Shown one piece after another: positions 7,482 to 16,102 of a stretch of DNA of 64,000 nt; positions within the stretch are counted from its first letter, which is position 1; each line of letters opens with the position of its first letter. The translations under genes were made by a program, and so were the position numbers. Origin of the DNA: Subtercola boreus (GTDB lineage: Bacteria > Actinomycetota > Actinomycetes > Actinomycetales > Microbacteriaceae). The notes below the pieces were generated by a model, which made no database searches, was not told the origin of the DNA, and was given only the letters and a program-made list of their open reading frames with translations. The stretch spans positions 534,709 to 598,708 of the forward strand of contig NZ_NBXA01000026.1 in the NCBI RefSeq assembly GCF_003399625.1, read 5' to 3'.

Positions 7482-9107
7482 TCACACGTGCGGCACGAAG
7501 GCCTGCCACGCCACCCGCCGCGATGCGCGCGGGTCGAGTTCGACCCGATCCACGGCATCGATGACGAGAGTCCGACGCGACTCCTCGTCGTAACGTGGCC
7601 ACTCGACCACGTTCGTCATCGCGCCGAACCCTGAGCCCGAAACCGATCCCGTGTATGCGAAGCGCACCCAGTACGCACGCATGCGCGCCCCCGCGGCCAG
7701 GAACGACCGACGCCCGCCGAGCAGCGTCATCGTGCGCCCGAACACCCCGCCCATCCGATCGAACAGCGCAAACAGTTCGAGCCCGTGGGTCGCATCGAAT
7801 CCCGCAAGCCGCACCAGCCGAGGCGCAACGTCGAACCGGTAGAAGTACACCGGAGCGTACCTCGCGTGCCGCTCCGCCACCTTCACCGTCGGATACCAGA
7901 ACGCGAAATCCCCGCCGAAGTCTGCGGCAGCCCGCCGCACCGGCAGGCCCGGATACTCCGCCTTGATCGCCTTCCGCGCCTTCTTCTTCGTGTTGGCGAA
8001 GATCGCTCGGATGCGTTTGGGCGTCGTCGCCAGAATGTCGAGCCGGCCGCTGAACAGTGATCCCTCGCGGTCGTTGGTGCCGATGATCAGCGGCACCGGA
8101 TGCGCGCGCCCGGCCTTGAATGCATCGAGCGGGCGCTCGGGCAGAAAGTCGCCATCGATCACCGGGCACAGCGCGATCGTGCCCGGGTGCAGGTCGGGCG
8201 CCGTCGTCGTGAGGGCATCCGTCGCCCGAACGAGGTCCCGCCAGTCGGCCGTCACCAGCAACTCGCCGGCATCCTCTGCACTGGTGTTCTCGACACTGTC
8301 GTTCGCGACCCGCGCGCTCAGCAGCTCTACGAACTCCGAGGCCCACAGCCGTGTCTGCGACGGCGGGTACACCGCGTTCGTGGGTGAGCTCTGCGCGATG
8401 GCGCGCGCGAAGAGTCCGGATGCCCGGGGCACCGTCATCAGCGTCGTCACCGCGTTGGCGCCGGCCGACTCCCCGAACAGCGTGACTCGGTCGGGGTCGC
8501 CACCGAACGCACGGATGTTCGCCGCCACCCATTCGAGCAGAGCGACGCAGTCCTTCAACCCGAGGTTGTTCTCGATCGTGCGCTCCGGCGTGGAGTACTC
8601 CGTGAAGTCGAGGAAACCCAACGCGCCGAGACGGTAGTTGAAGCTCACGTAGACCACGTTTCCCTGCCGCACGAGAGTGTCGCCGTTGTGGGGCACCTCC
8701 GCCGACGATCCCACGCTGTACGCACCGCCGTGGATGAACACCATCACCGGCAGCAGGGGTCCCCGCCCGACCGGCCGCACGACATTAAGGGTCAGGCAGT
8801 CCTCGCCCATCGCCGCATTCTTCGCAGCACCGATGAAGTTGCCCTCGCGGGACTGCGGGGCGACCGCCCCGAAACCGCGCGCATCGCGCACCCCGAACCA
8901 GGGCTCAGGCGCGCGCGGTGCCCGGAATCTCAGCTCCCCCACCGGCGGCCGGGCATACGGCAACCCTCGCCACGTCTCGACCCCATGCTCCCGGATGCCG
9001 CGGGCGACACCCTGGGCCGTCGTGACGTCGAGCGCGCCTGGCATGCCGGCACCCGAATCCCCGCGTTCGCGGCCGGGGCGCGATCTCGGCGGGCGCAGTG
9101 TGGGCAT
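7482..9107 (-). CDS. type-B carboxylesterase/lipase
   Basis: A 541-residue serine esterase of the carboxylesterase/para-nitrobenzyl esterase family. Landmarks in order: GLPYARPPVGELRF, EDCLTLNV, the oxyanion loop HGGAY, and the nucleophile elbow GESAGA (Ser214). A glutamate/aspartate and histidine are expected later; GTNDREGSLF and FDATHGLELF fit the acid and histidine segments. There is no signal peptide, so it is probably cytoplasmic. A second possible start is the methionine of MPGALDVTT, 21 residues in. It is convergent with radA. Substrate unknown. Confidence 0.85.
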   Translation of the reverse strand: MPTLRPPRSRPGRERGDSGAGMPGALDVTTAQGVARGIREHGVETWRGLPYARPPVGELRFRAPRAPEPWFGVRDARGFGAVAPQSREGNFIGAAKNAAMGEDCLTLNVVRPVGRGPLLPVMVFIHGGAYSVGSSAEVPHNGDTLVRQGNVVYVSFNYRLGALGFLDFTEYSTPERTIENNLGLKDCVALLEWVAANIRAFGGDPDRVTLFGESAGANAVTTLMTVPRASGLFARAIAQSSPTNAVYPPSQTRLWASEFVELLSARVANDSVENTSAEDAGELLVTADWRDLVRATDALTTTAPDLHPGTIALCPVIDGDFLPERPLDAFKAGRAHPVPLIIGTNDREGSLFSGRLDILATTPKRIRAIFANTKKKARKAIKAEYPGLPVRRAAADFGGDFAFWYPTVKVAERHARYAPVYFYRFDVAPRLVRLAGFDATHGLELFALFDRMGGVFGRTMTLLGGRRSFLAAGARMRAYWVRFAYTGSVSGSGFGAMTNVVEWPRYDEESRRTLVIDAVDRVELDPRASRRVAWQAFVPHV

Positions 9108-9406
9108 GCTGCGATGCTAACCCGGCGAGATGAACGCCTCCTGCCGCCGTGGCAGTATTTCCTCCGAGAGATTTGTGCGAAGAACCGCTGTCAGGTGAGT
9201 AGCAGAGTGAACCGTCCGGCACCAGCTCAGAAGCTCCTGCGCAGCGCGCACAACCCACCGACCGCCCGGAGCTCTTTGCCTTTCTGGGGAAGACTTGCAA
9301 TCGCGTCGGCGTCGATGCAAACTTTAGAAATTGCTCCCCACCGTCCTTGCGGATTGGTGGGGCTTTTTTCGTTCGGGAGGCCACACACAGGAATTCGGCC
9401 TTGCAG
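9108..9406. other. intergenic stretch with a terminator, no gene recognised
   Basis: No ORF here has recognisable protein features on either strand. The plus strand holds two hairpins in a row: TTGCA...TGCAA at about 9288-9321, then the rho-independent terminator at 9336-9369. They would suit the 3' end of a small RNA or the end of a lost gene. Base composition falls from here towards 10.8 kb. Confidence 0.5.
9336..9369 (+). terminator. rho-independent terminator
   Basis: CCCCACC (9336-9342) pairs with GGTGGGG (9356-9362), followed by C and six Ts. No intact gene lies upstream on the plus strand, so its transcript is unidentified. Confidence 0.75.
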
Positions 9407-9653
9407 GATGTCGCGGTTTTCATCAACTATGAGAATGTGCACCGAACCGGCCACAGCAGGCGGCGGCCTGGTCTCGCGACCCTCGCGTCACTGTGGTTCG
9501 GCGCACATCGAGATCGCCTGCTGGACATTTGCAAAGCCCATCTGGTTTCCCGATCTGCTGAGACAGAGACCTTCCAAGCGCGCGCCCTTCTGCTACTTTC
9601 TCGGCGCAGAAGATTTCGAGGACTGTCGCGACTCGAGCACATCATCATCATGA
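9407..9653 (+). pseudogene. remnant of an NYN-domain (PIN-like nuclease) protein
   Basis: Three frames carry consecutive pieces of one NYN-domain protein. Frame 2 has the N-terminal strand VAVFINYENVHRTGH from 9410. Frame 1 has QQAAAWSRDPRVTVVRR from 9454. Frame 3 has the C-terminal part HIEIACWTFAKPIWFPDLL and FCYFLGAEDFEDCRD from 9504, ending at a TGA at 9651-9653. Intact relatives have over 100 more residues between these pieces, including the acidic active-site helix, so the gene has lost internal segments and suffered frameshifts. No start codon with a binding site is seen. It lies beside the toxin-antitoxin pair in a lower-GC islet. Confidence 0.65.
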
Positions 9654-9789
9654 GAGGACGCAGACAAAGACTGCGAAGAGTCCCGGCTGGCTAGGCTCAG
9701 TAAATGATCCGTCGTGATCCGCGATCAGGCGCTCGATCGGTCGCCCGCGCATTGGCCGACAACGCACTTGACGCCTTCCGCCATGACCA

Positions 9790-10158
9790 TCACAGCGAAA
9801 GGGCGAACAGGACCTCGGCCGTCTCGAACTCGGTATGGATGTGTTCGGCAACTTCTTCCATGTACTGGGCCACCGATTCTGATGACAAGTCCGCGATCTC
9901 GATGCCGTTGATCGACAGGAACGTCACCATAGAGACCCAAGCTGTCCGCTTGTTGCCGTCGAGGAATTCGTGCGCCTGGCAGATGGAGTGGCAGAGAACA
10001 CTGGCTTGAATGTGGATAGACGGGTGGAGGTATGCCCCCTCGTAGGTGGCTTGAGCCCGCATTACTCCACCCTCAAGCTTCGAACGATCAATCAGTGGCG
10101 CGCCGGACAGCTCGTCGTGGATGTCAATGACTTCGTCGACGGTGAGGAACTGCGTCAC
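9790..10158 (-). CDS. doc: Doc-type Fic toxin
   Basis: A 122-residue member of the Fic/Doc superfamily. The active-site loop HEFLDGNKR (63-71) is the Doc form, with Lys instead of the second Gly of Fic AMP-transferases; phage P1 Doc uses it to phosphorylate EF-Tu and halt translation. The length matches Doc (about 126). The GTG start overlaps the antitoxin stop as GTGA, so the toxin is translationally coupled to and follows the antitoxin. It lacks an inhibitory (S/T)xxxE(G/N) helix of its own as far as I can see, consistent with a separate antitoxin. The kinase activity is inferred from the family. Confidence 0.85.
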   Translation of the reverse strand: MTQFLTVDEVIDIHDELSGAPLIDRSKLEGGVMRAQATYEGAYLHPSIHIQASVLCHSICQAHEFLDGNKRTAWVSMVTFLSINGIEIADLSSESVAQYMEEVAEHIHTEFETAEVLFALSL

Positions 10159-10697
10159 CGGCTAGCGAGCAGGTCGAGTGCTTCCTTCCAGCGAGCGCTG
10201 ACTGTGCGCGCTGTTTCAGCGACACTTCGAGCGTCCGCAATTCGCGCCGAGCCCAACCGCTTGGGCCCTTCGCCAGCCATGGCCAAGCGTGAATAATGTT
10301 CTCTCACGAGCTTCGCGTCAACCACTGCTGATGACGGAACTTTCGGAGGGGTATCACCACGAGCGGCGAGCCAAGGAGACTCATGGGAGATTTCAACCAA
10401 CTCAAGGGCGCTCATGCCCGAATATGCCGCGAGAACGGAGTCGATCAACTCCCTATCCTCTGCAGAGAGTTGACCCTCGTACTTGGGAACGAAAGAGTAC
10501 CGCTGCAGCTTCCAGAGTTCGCGCTCAACGGGCCCATTGACCCAAGCCTCAAATGGGTTAGCCGTCAGTGGCTTACCGGTCCACGCTAGGCTCCAGGCGT
10601 TGGACAGGTACACAAGCTTCTGGGTCTTCGTGTTGTCGAAACCCCACTTGAATCGGGATTCGATGTAGCTCGCGATGTCGACCGCTGTCGTCATGGT
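10155..10697 (-). CDS. Panacea-domain antitoxin (SocA/GepA-like)
   Basis: A 180-residue protein whose first 70 residues match the Panacea (DUF4065) pattern: an N-terminal helix, then TKTQKLVYLSNAWSL, then ANPFEAWVNGPVERELW. Panacea antitoxins neutralise very different toxins, and here the partner is a Doc-type toxin. The ATG at 10695-10697 has AAGGGGAAGG upstream and gives the conserved start MTTAVDIASYIE; a longer frame up to 10787 is not needed. Residues after about 130 form a helical tail that may contact the toxin. A perfect 12-bp palindrome 27 bases upstream may serve autoregulation. Confidence 0.8.
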   Translation of the reverse strand, partial: TMTTAVDIASYIESRFKWGFDNTKTQKLVYLSNAWSLAWTGKPLTANPFEAWVNGPVERELWKLQRYSFVPKYEGQLSAEDRELIDSVLAAYSGMSALELVEISHESPWLAARGDTPPKVPSSAVVDAKLVREHYSRLAMAGEGPKRLGSARIADARSVAETARTVSARWKEALDLLASR

Positions 10698-10723
10698 GCC
10701 ACCTTCCCCTTCTCGTGATGTTA

Positions 10724-10735
10724 GCAACGCGTTGC
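10724..10735. promoter_or_regulatory. candidate operator of the toxin-antitoxin pair
   Basis: GCAACGCGTTGC is a perfect 12-base palindrome 27 bases upstream of the antitoxin ATG, where a repressor would block transcription. No factor is assigned. Confidence 0.35.
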
Positions 10736-10920
10736 GAAATAGTAACCCGGGCAACTGACAGTAGCGCGCGCCCTCCGCCCTGAACACCCCGACTGGCGTA
10801 ATCTCGCGCCGGGCCGTCCGGGGTGCTCAAGATGAGGAACCCGGCATGGAGTGGACGCAGGGCCAAAACCGGAACGCAGGCAGGACACCGTTCCACGAGG
10901 GCTCGGACACCCCAACAGTC

Positions 10921-10946
10921 AAAAGACACGCCCCAGGGGCTGTCTT
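10921..10946 (-). terminator. rho-independent terminator of the anchored protein gene
   Basis: On the minus strand AAGACA-GCCCC pairs with GGGGC-(G)-TGTCTT, an 11-bp stem with one bulge, followed by a short T-run. It starts within the stop codon of the gene ending at 10946. Confidence 0.6.
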
Positions 10947-11632
10947 CAGTAGAGGATGAACTGCGCCGTCGCCGCCGAGGCGATGCCGTCCACCGCGACG
11001 GTGAGGTGGTAAGACGCGCCGCCGGCCGGAACCGCAGCCTGGGTACCCGCGCAGGTCGACGGCGACGAGCGCACCCTGTTCCACGCGAACGGCGTGGAGG
11101 TCACGACGACGCCGGGCTCGAGCATGGCGGGGGTGTCGGAGGGGGCACTCTGGCAGTCGGTCGACACCCAGTACGTCTCGGTGCCGCTGGTGATCGTGTA
11201 GACCTGCTTCGACGTGCCGGCGTCGATGGTGCAGGCCGTGGATCCGGTGTTGACGATGCTGAACGAGAGCTGGGGCACTACGCCTGCGGCGTAGTTGCTC
11301 GCGTCGGTGATCGCGGTGACCGTGATGTTTCCGGCGGCGCAGGCGGCCGTACCGTCGGTGGCGGCGCCCGTTGCAGCGCCGGTCGATGACGGGTCGGCAG
11401 GCGACGCTGAGGACGCGACATCCGGAGCCCCCGCGGTGCCCGGTGCTGCCGCGGAACCGTTCGGAACCGCGGACTGCTGGTTGCCCACCGGCGCCGCACT
11501 CGAACCGGAACCCGGCTTCAGGATGACCAGCAGCACGACCACGACGACCACGACGAGAAGCCCCAGCAGCAGAACGGCCCGGCGCCTCCGGTACACCTTC
11601 GGCGAGTGTCGACGGGGCCGCGGGGTTGTCAT
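10946..11632 (-). CDS. membrane-anchored extracytoplasmic protein (DUF4232-like)
   Basis: A 228-residue protein with a basic N-terminus (MTTPRPRRHSPKVYRRRR), a strong membrane helix at about residues 20-42 rich in Leu and Val, and then an outside portion. That portion has a Ser/Ala/Gly/Pro linker (45-95) and a beta-sandwich-like domain with cysteines suitable for a disulphide. The domain resembles DUF4232 proteins of actinobacterial cell envelopes in its pattern (FSIVNTGSTACTI, then VSTDCQSAP, late YHLTVAVDG). Function unknown. It is downstream of ptsI on the same strand with a 65-base gap and ends in its own terminator. Confidence 0.65.
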   Translation of the reverse strand: MTTPRPRRHSPKVYRRRRAVLLLGLLVVVVVVVLLVILKPGSGSSAAPVGNQQSAVPNGSAAAPGTAGAPDVASSASPADPSSTGAATGAATDGTAACAAGNITVTAITDASNYAAGVVPQLSFSIVNTGSTACTIDAGTSKQVYTITSGTETYWVSTDCQSAPSDTPAMLEPGVVVTSTPFAWNRVRSSPSTCAGTQAAVPAGGASYHLTVAVDGIASAATAQFILY

Positions 11633-11697
11633 GGCCTCAGGGTACCTGCCGCGTCTGACAGGCCCCGCGACATCGCTGGCGTGCCCGCGAAAGAGCC

Positions 11698-13416
11698 CTA
11701 GCCGACGGCGTTCGCGGCGGCGAGCCTCGTCACCGCGATGCGCGCCCGCGAAGCAGAGGTCGCCTTCAGCGCTGCGCGTGCGAGCGCCTCGGCCTCCGCC
11801 CTGGTGTGCCGGGCGAGTTCGGCCCGCACGTCGGCGATGGCTGCCGGCGTCATCGAGAGGGAGGTGACGCCGAGCCCGACGAGCACGACGGCGAGCAGGG
11901 GGTCCGCGGCGGCCTCGCCGCACACGCCGACCGGCTTTCCGGCGTCGAGGCCGGCTCGCCCGAGCATCCCGACGAGGCGGAGCACGGCTGGATGCCACGG
12001 ATCCTGCAGGTTGGCAACCGAACCGAGCAGGCGGTCGGCGGCGAGGGTGTACTGGGTGAGGTCGTTCGTTCCGATGCTGACGAAGTCGGCCGTCTCGAAG
12101 ATCTGGTCGGCGACGAGCGCGGACGAGGGAACCTCGGCCATCACGCCCGCAACCTGGATGCCGAGCTCCCGGGCGACGGTGGTGAAGTATTCGGAGTCGT
12201 CGGCGTCGGCGACCATCGGCGCCATCACCCAGAGGTCGACGCGTTCGCTCGCGCCACCCCCGCCGTGCCGCCCGGCACCGAGCACCCCGGCGCCGTTGAC
12301 GGCCTCCTCCGCCCGCGCGAGCGCGGTGAGCTGGTCGATCAGGATCTGCTCGCTCGCCCGCAGAGCACGGATCCCCCGGAGCCCGAGCGCCGGGTTCTCC
12401 TCGGGGGCGTCGTTCAGGAAGCTGAGCGGCTTGTCGGCGCCCGCGTCGAGCACGCGGACGACGACCTTCTTGCCTGCGAAGGCGCGCAGCATCCGCTCGT
12501 ACTCGACGAACTGTTCGTCGACCGTCGGCGCGACGCTCGCGTCGAGGAAGAGGAATTCCGTGCGGAACAGCCCGACGCCCTCCGCGCCGGCGGCCAGTGC
12601 TTCTGCAGCGCCGTCGGCCGAGCCGAGGTTCGCGAGCAGCGGGATGGCCGTGCCGTCGGCGAGCGCGCCGGGCGTCAGGGGAGCCGCGGCGAGGCTCGCG
12701 CGTTCGGCGATGCGCTGGCGGGCATCCTCAACATCGCTGTCAGAAGGCGATGTGTCGACGGTGCCGGCCGCGGCATCCAGCACCACAAAGGTGCCGTCGG
12801 CGATGTTCTCGGCGCCCTCGACCCCCACGATGGCGGGAATCGACTTCGACCGAGCCAGGATCGCGGTGTGCGAGGTGGGCCCACCCTCGCGCGTGATCAG
12901 CCCCATCACCTTGTCGAGGTCGAGCAGCGCCGTGTCGGCGGGGGCGAGGTCGTGGGCGACGAGGATGAACGGCGCGTCGGACTCGGGGATGCCCGGAGCC
13001 GCCACCCCGCGGAGGTTCGCGATCACGCGGCGGGAGACATCGTCGAGGTCGGTTGCGCGCTCGGCCATGTAGCCGCCCATCTGCACGAGCAGATCGCGGA
13101 ATCCGGCATAGGCCTCGAACACCGCGCGCTCGGCGGTCCTTCCGTCGCCGAGGCGGGTCTCGATGTCCTCGACGATGGTCGGGTCAGCGGCCATCAGGGA
13201 CTGGGCGTTCAGAACGTCCTGCGCCTGGCCACCGGCCTTCTCGCCTCGCGCTTCGAGGTCGGCCGAGACGGCAGCCAGGGCGGCCTGCACTCGCGCGAAG
13301 GCCTCAGGCTGCGGCTCGGTGGAGACCTCGTCGACCGGTTCGGCGAGAGGTTCGGGCATCCGCAGAGTCGGGCCCACAGCGACCGACCGACCGACTCCGA
13401 CACCGTTCAACACCAT
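11698..13416 (-). CDS. ptsI: phosphoenolpyruvate-protein phosphotransferase, PTS enzyme I
   Basis: Enzyme I transfers phosphate from PEP to HPr, the first step of all PTS sugar uptake. The 572 residues show the phosphohistidine segment GGPTSHTAILARS, the PEP-binding barrel motifs LGLRGIRALR and GLFRTEFLFLD, SIGTNDLTQYTLAADR, and the C-terminal CGEAAADP. The start has AAGGAG eight bases upstream. It lies alone on the minus strand, about 6 kb from the fructose PTS operon, and serves that operon together with an HPr that is not encoded here. Confidence 0.95.
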   Translation of the reverse strand: MVLNGVGVGRSVAVGPTLRMPEPLAEPVDEVSTEPQPEAFARVQAALAAVSADLEARGEKAGGQAQDVLNAQSLMAADPTIVEDIETRLGDGRTAERAVFEAYAGFRDLLVQMGGYMAERATDLDDVSRRVIANLRGVAAPGIPESDAPFILVAHDLAPADTALLDLDKVMGLITREGGPTSHTAILARSKSIPAIVGVEGAENIADGTFVVLDAAAGTVDTSPSDSDVEDARQRIAERASLAAAPLTPGALADGTAIPLLANLGSADGAAEALAAGAEGVGLFRTEFLFLDASVAPTVDEQFVEYERMLRAFAGKKVVVRVLDAGADKPLSFLNDAPEENPALGLRGIRALRASEQILIDQLTALARAEEAVNGAGVLGAGRHGGGGASERVDLWVMAPMVADADDSEYFTTVARELGIQVAGVMAEVPSSALVADQIFETADFVSIGTNDLTQYTLAADRLLGSVANLQDPWHPAVLRLVGMLGRAGLDAGKPVGVCGEAAADPLLAVVLVGLGVTSLSMTPAAIADVRAELARHTRAEAEALARAALKATSASRARIAVTRLAAANAVG

Positions 13417-13595
13417 CGTGATCTCCTTCGACCGGCAGGCAGTGCTGCGTCCGTCGTCTCCAGAGTAGTGCGGAGGATGATCGGGGCGCCGTTCCGCACT
13501 CGCGGCTTAGTCTGACGAATTCTCAGCTTGAGCTCGTCTGAGCATCTAGACTGTTCCCGGGGATGATCGTCGCGGCATTCCCGGGAGGAGATCGC

Positions 13596-15218
13596 TTGTC
13601 CAGGCCGAGTTCCCGGTCGCCCCACCCGCACTACTCGCGGCCGGGGCGGCTGCTTCGCCAAGCGGTGCTGCGCCTTTCGACGGCGATCGTCACAGCGTTC
13701 TACGGCGTCTACCGGCTGCACCCCGTGCTCTGGCGTTTCACCGCCCGGCACTACCACCCGTCGTTCGAGCGGTTCGCCCGCTGGAACGCCTGGGCGATCT
13801 GCCAGCAGGCCTACCTCGACGTGCCCGCCTATCGCCGGTACCTCGACGAGCACGACTTCGTCTTCGACTGGTGGAACCTGTCGTCGTACCAGCCGACGTC
13901 GAAGAAGGAGTACGTCGACCGATACTCGGAGGAGGAGCGCTGCTGGAACGGTGAGATCGTCACCGTCGGAACAGTCGTCGACGAGTCGAGCGGATCCAGC
14001 GGCAAGCCCTACAACTGGATGCGCTCCAAAGACGAACTCGACACCGTGCACAAGAACGTTGCCGGCTACATCACCCTCCTGTTCGGCAGTCGCAGGCTCT
14101 TCTGCATCAACGCGTTCTCGATGGGGGCCTGGGCGACCGGCACGAACACCGGCCAGGCGATGTCGAAGATCGCGATGGTGAAGAACACCGGGCCGGACAT
14201 CGACAAGATCGTCGACACGCTGGCGCACTTCGGCCCGGGGTACACCTACCTGATCAGCGCCTATCCTCCTTTTCTGAAGCACCTGCGCGACCGGCTCGAC
14301 GCCGAGGGGTTCGACTGGGACGCCTATGAGCTCAACGGTTTCGTGGGCGGCGAAGCTCTGACCGAGGGTCTCAGGGACTACATCGAGAAACGCTTCGTGC
14401 GGGTGTACTCGGGCTACGGGGCATCCGATCTGACCATCGGGATGGCCGGTGAGAGCGACCTCTCGGTCTGGCTGCGGCGGAGCCTCGTGGCCAACAGCGA
14501 CCTGCGGGCGCTCGTACTCGGGCCGGATGAGGACCGCACGCCGATGGTGTTCCAGTACAACCCGCTTGAGACATACCTCGAGACGACCGCCGACGGCGAA
14601 CTGCTGGTGACGCTCAACTCGACCGCGATCATGAGCCCGAAGGTGCGCTACAACATCGGCGACGAGGCGGCGATCGTGACGTTCCCCGAGATGCAGGCGT
14701 TGGTCGGGCACTTCCCACGGCTCGCGCTCGCTTTCGAGCGGGCATTCGCGTCGCAGCGCATGAAGTTGCCGTTCGTGCTGCTCTTCGGGCGAAAGGACTC
14801 CACGATCTCGTACATGGGAGCCAACATCTATCCGATCGACGTGGAGAACGGGCTGTACCTCGACAATCCGTTCGCCTCCACCATCGAGTCGTTCAAGCTC
14901 AGCCTGCTCGACATCGGGGGGCTCGAGCAGCGGCCCGTCATCCACCTGCAGCTGCGCTCCGGCGCAACGCTTGCTCCGGATGACCGGCAGAGGCTCCGCG
15001 AGGCGTCAGCGTCGGGCGTGCTGCGGCACCTCGCCAGCGTCTCGCGCGACATCGCCCAGTCGCTCGAGGAGGATCCGACCGCCGCCGACGTGCGCATCGA
15101 GGTGCACGACCACGGCACGGGCGTGTTCGAGCACGGGTCGTCGAAGATCAAGAACGTCTACCTGGTGGATGCCGCGGACCGCGGTGGGGTGGGTGCGGAG
15201 CGCACCGGACACCGATGA
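13596..15218 (+). CDS. CapK/PaaK-like adenylate-forming enzyme
   Basis: A 540-residue member of the phenylacetate-CoA ligase / coenzyme F390 synthetase / CapK branch of adenylate-forming enzymes, which activate a carboxylate as acyl-AMP. Visible are the nucleotide loop ESSGSSGKPYNW, the aromatic motif VYSGYGASDLTIG and a C-terminal hinge region with RKDSTISYMGANIYP. I chose the TTG at 13596 because GGGAGGAG sits six bases before it; the ATG at 13563 has no binding site. It is the first of five genes, each overlapping the next by 4 bases, and probably selects the substrate of that pathway. The substrate cannot be read. Confidence 0.75.
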   Translation: MSRPSSRSPHPHYSRPGRLLRQAVLRLSTAIVTAFYGVYRLHPVLWRFTARHYHPSFERFARWNAWAICQQAYLDVPAYRRYLDEHDFVFDWWNLSSYQPTSKKEYVDRYSEEERCWNGEIVTVGTVVDESSGSSGKPYNWMRSKDELDTVHKNVAGYITLLFGSRRLFCINAFSMGAWATGTNTGQAMSKIAMVKNTGPDIDKIVDTLAHFGPGYTYLISAYPPFLKHLRDRLDAEGFDWDAYELNGFVGGEALTEGLRDYIEKRFVRVYSGYGASDLTIGMAGESDLSVWLRRSLVANSDLRALVLGPDEDRTPMVFQYNPLETYLETTADGELLVTLNSTAIMSPKVRYNIGDEAAIVTFPEMQALVGHFPRLALAFERAFASQRMKLPFVLLFGRKDSTISYMGANIYPIDVENGLYLDNPFASTIESFKLSLLDIGGLEQRPVIHLQLRSGATLAPDDRQRLREASASGVLRHLASVSRDIAQSLEEDPTAADVRIEVHDHGTGVFEHGSSKIKNVYLVDAADRGGVGAERTGHR

Positions 15219-16102
15219 GGACCACCGACTTCTCGCAGACACCGAGACAGGGTCGTGCCGAGGCGATCGTGATCGGGGAGTTCGGCCTGCACGCCGCCGC
15301 CGTGTCTCGTCGGTCCCTCGGGGAACTGCGCCGGGCAGAGGGGTATGTCTGGCACCGTGGTTTTCGCCGACAGAGCATCCGGGGGGTGATTGCCCTCTTT
15401 TCGTCTCAGGAGAGCGCGGAACTCTACAGAGGCCAGCTACAACGCGCGTCTGGCCACACCCGACTGTTGGTCGCCGACCCGAACGGTTACAGCAACGGAG
15501 TGTGGCGCGCCGAAGGCAATGTGATGGCGCACATCCCGACCTTCACCCCCACCTCGGTCGAGGCCGGACACGGAACCCCGGGACCGCCCGTCGCCCACCC
15601 CACCGCAGCCGCCCCGGCCACGTCCGCGATCAATCGACACACCGAAAATGGTCGGTATCCTCGCGCCAAACAGACAGTTTTCGGTATATCGATGGGGAAG
15701 GCGCCCGCGGAGACGGCGCGCGCGGTGACGGATGCCCGTGCCATGTTCATCGGGGCGACCAAGTATCGCGGGCCGCGGGCACTCGTTCAGTTGTCCCGCA
15801 CCTGGTATCCGATGGTGGCGCGGATGCAGCCGCTCCGCGGCTACATCTGGCACACCGTGTACTGGGAACCGCCCTTCACCCTCGGAACCCTCGCGTTCTT
15901 CGCCACGCGCGACGATCTGCTTTCATTCGCCAGACTTCCGGCCCATCGCACGCTCATGCAGTGGATCACCCGTGACACCAGGAACGGCACGGGTGGGTAC
16001 ATTCGCCTGCACCTCGCCGCCGGCGAGGCCCCCGGGGACGGAACGGCGCCCCCGCCCACCCCGCCGCCACCCGCACCCCGCGCCGACGGGGGCGCCCGAT
16101 GA
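15215..16102 (+). CDS. unknown protein with an internal duplication (dimeric alpha/beta-barrel-like halves)
   Basis: A 295-residue soluble protein of unknown function. Two similar halves can be seen. The first has RAEGYVWHRGFRRQSIRGVI followed by ALFSSQESAELY. The second has PLRGYIWHTVYW, PPFTLGTLAFFATRDDLLSF and HRTLMQWI. This pattern (GYxWH, then a beta strand, then xxRD/SQE helix, then H) resembles small ferredoxin-like monooxygenase or DUF4188-type domains, but the match is from memory and weak. The linker (residues 105-150) is Pro/Ala-rich and the C-terminus is a proline tract. The ATG overlaps the preceding stop (ATGA), so it is coupled within the five-gene cassette. Confidence 0.5.
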   Translation: MRTTDFSQTPRQGRAEAIVIGEFGLHAAAVSRRSLGELRRAEGYVWHRGFRRQSIRGVIALFSSQESAELYRGQLQRASGHTRLLVADPNGYSNGVWRAEGNVMAHIPTFTPTSVEAGHGTPGPPVAHPTAAAPATSAINRHTENGRYPRAKQTVFGISMGKAPAETARAVTDARAMFIGATKYRGPRALVQLSRTWYPMVARMQPLRGYIWHTVYWEPPFTLGTLAFFATRDDLLSFARLPAHRTLMQWITRDTRNGTGGYIRLHLAAGEAPGDGTAPPPTPPPPAPRADGGAR

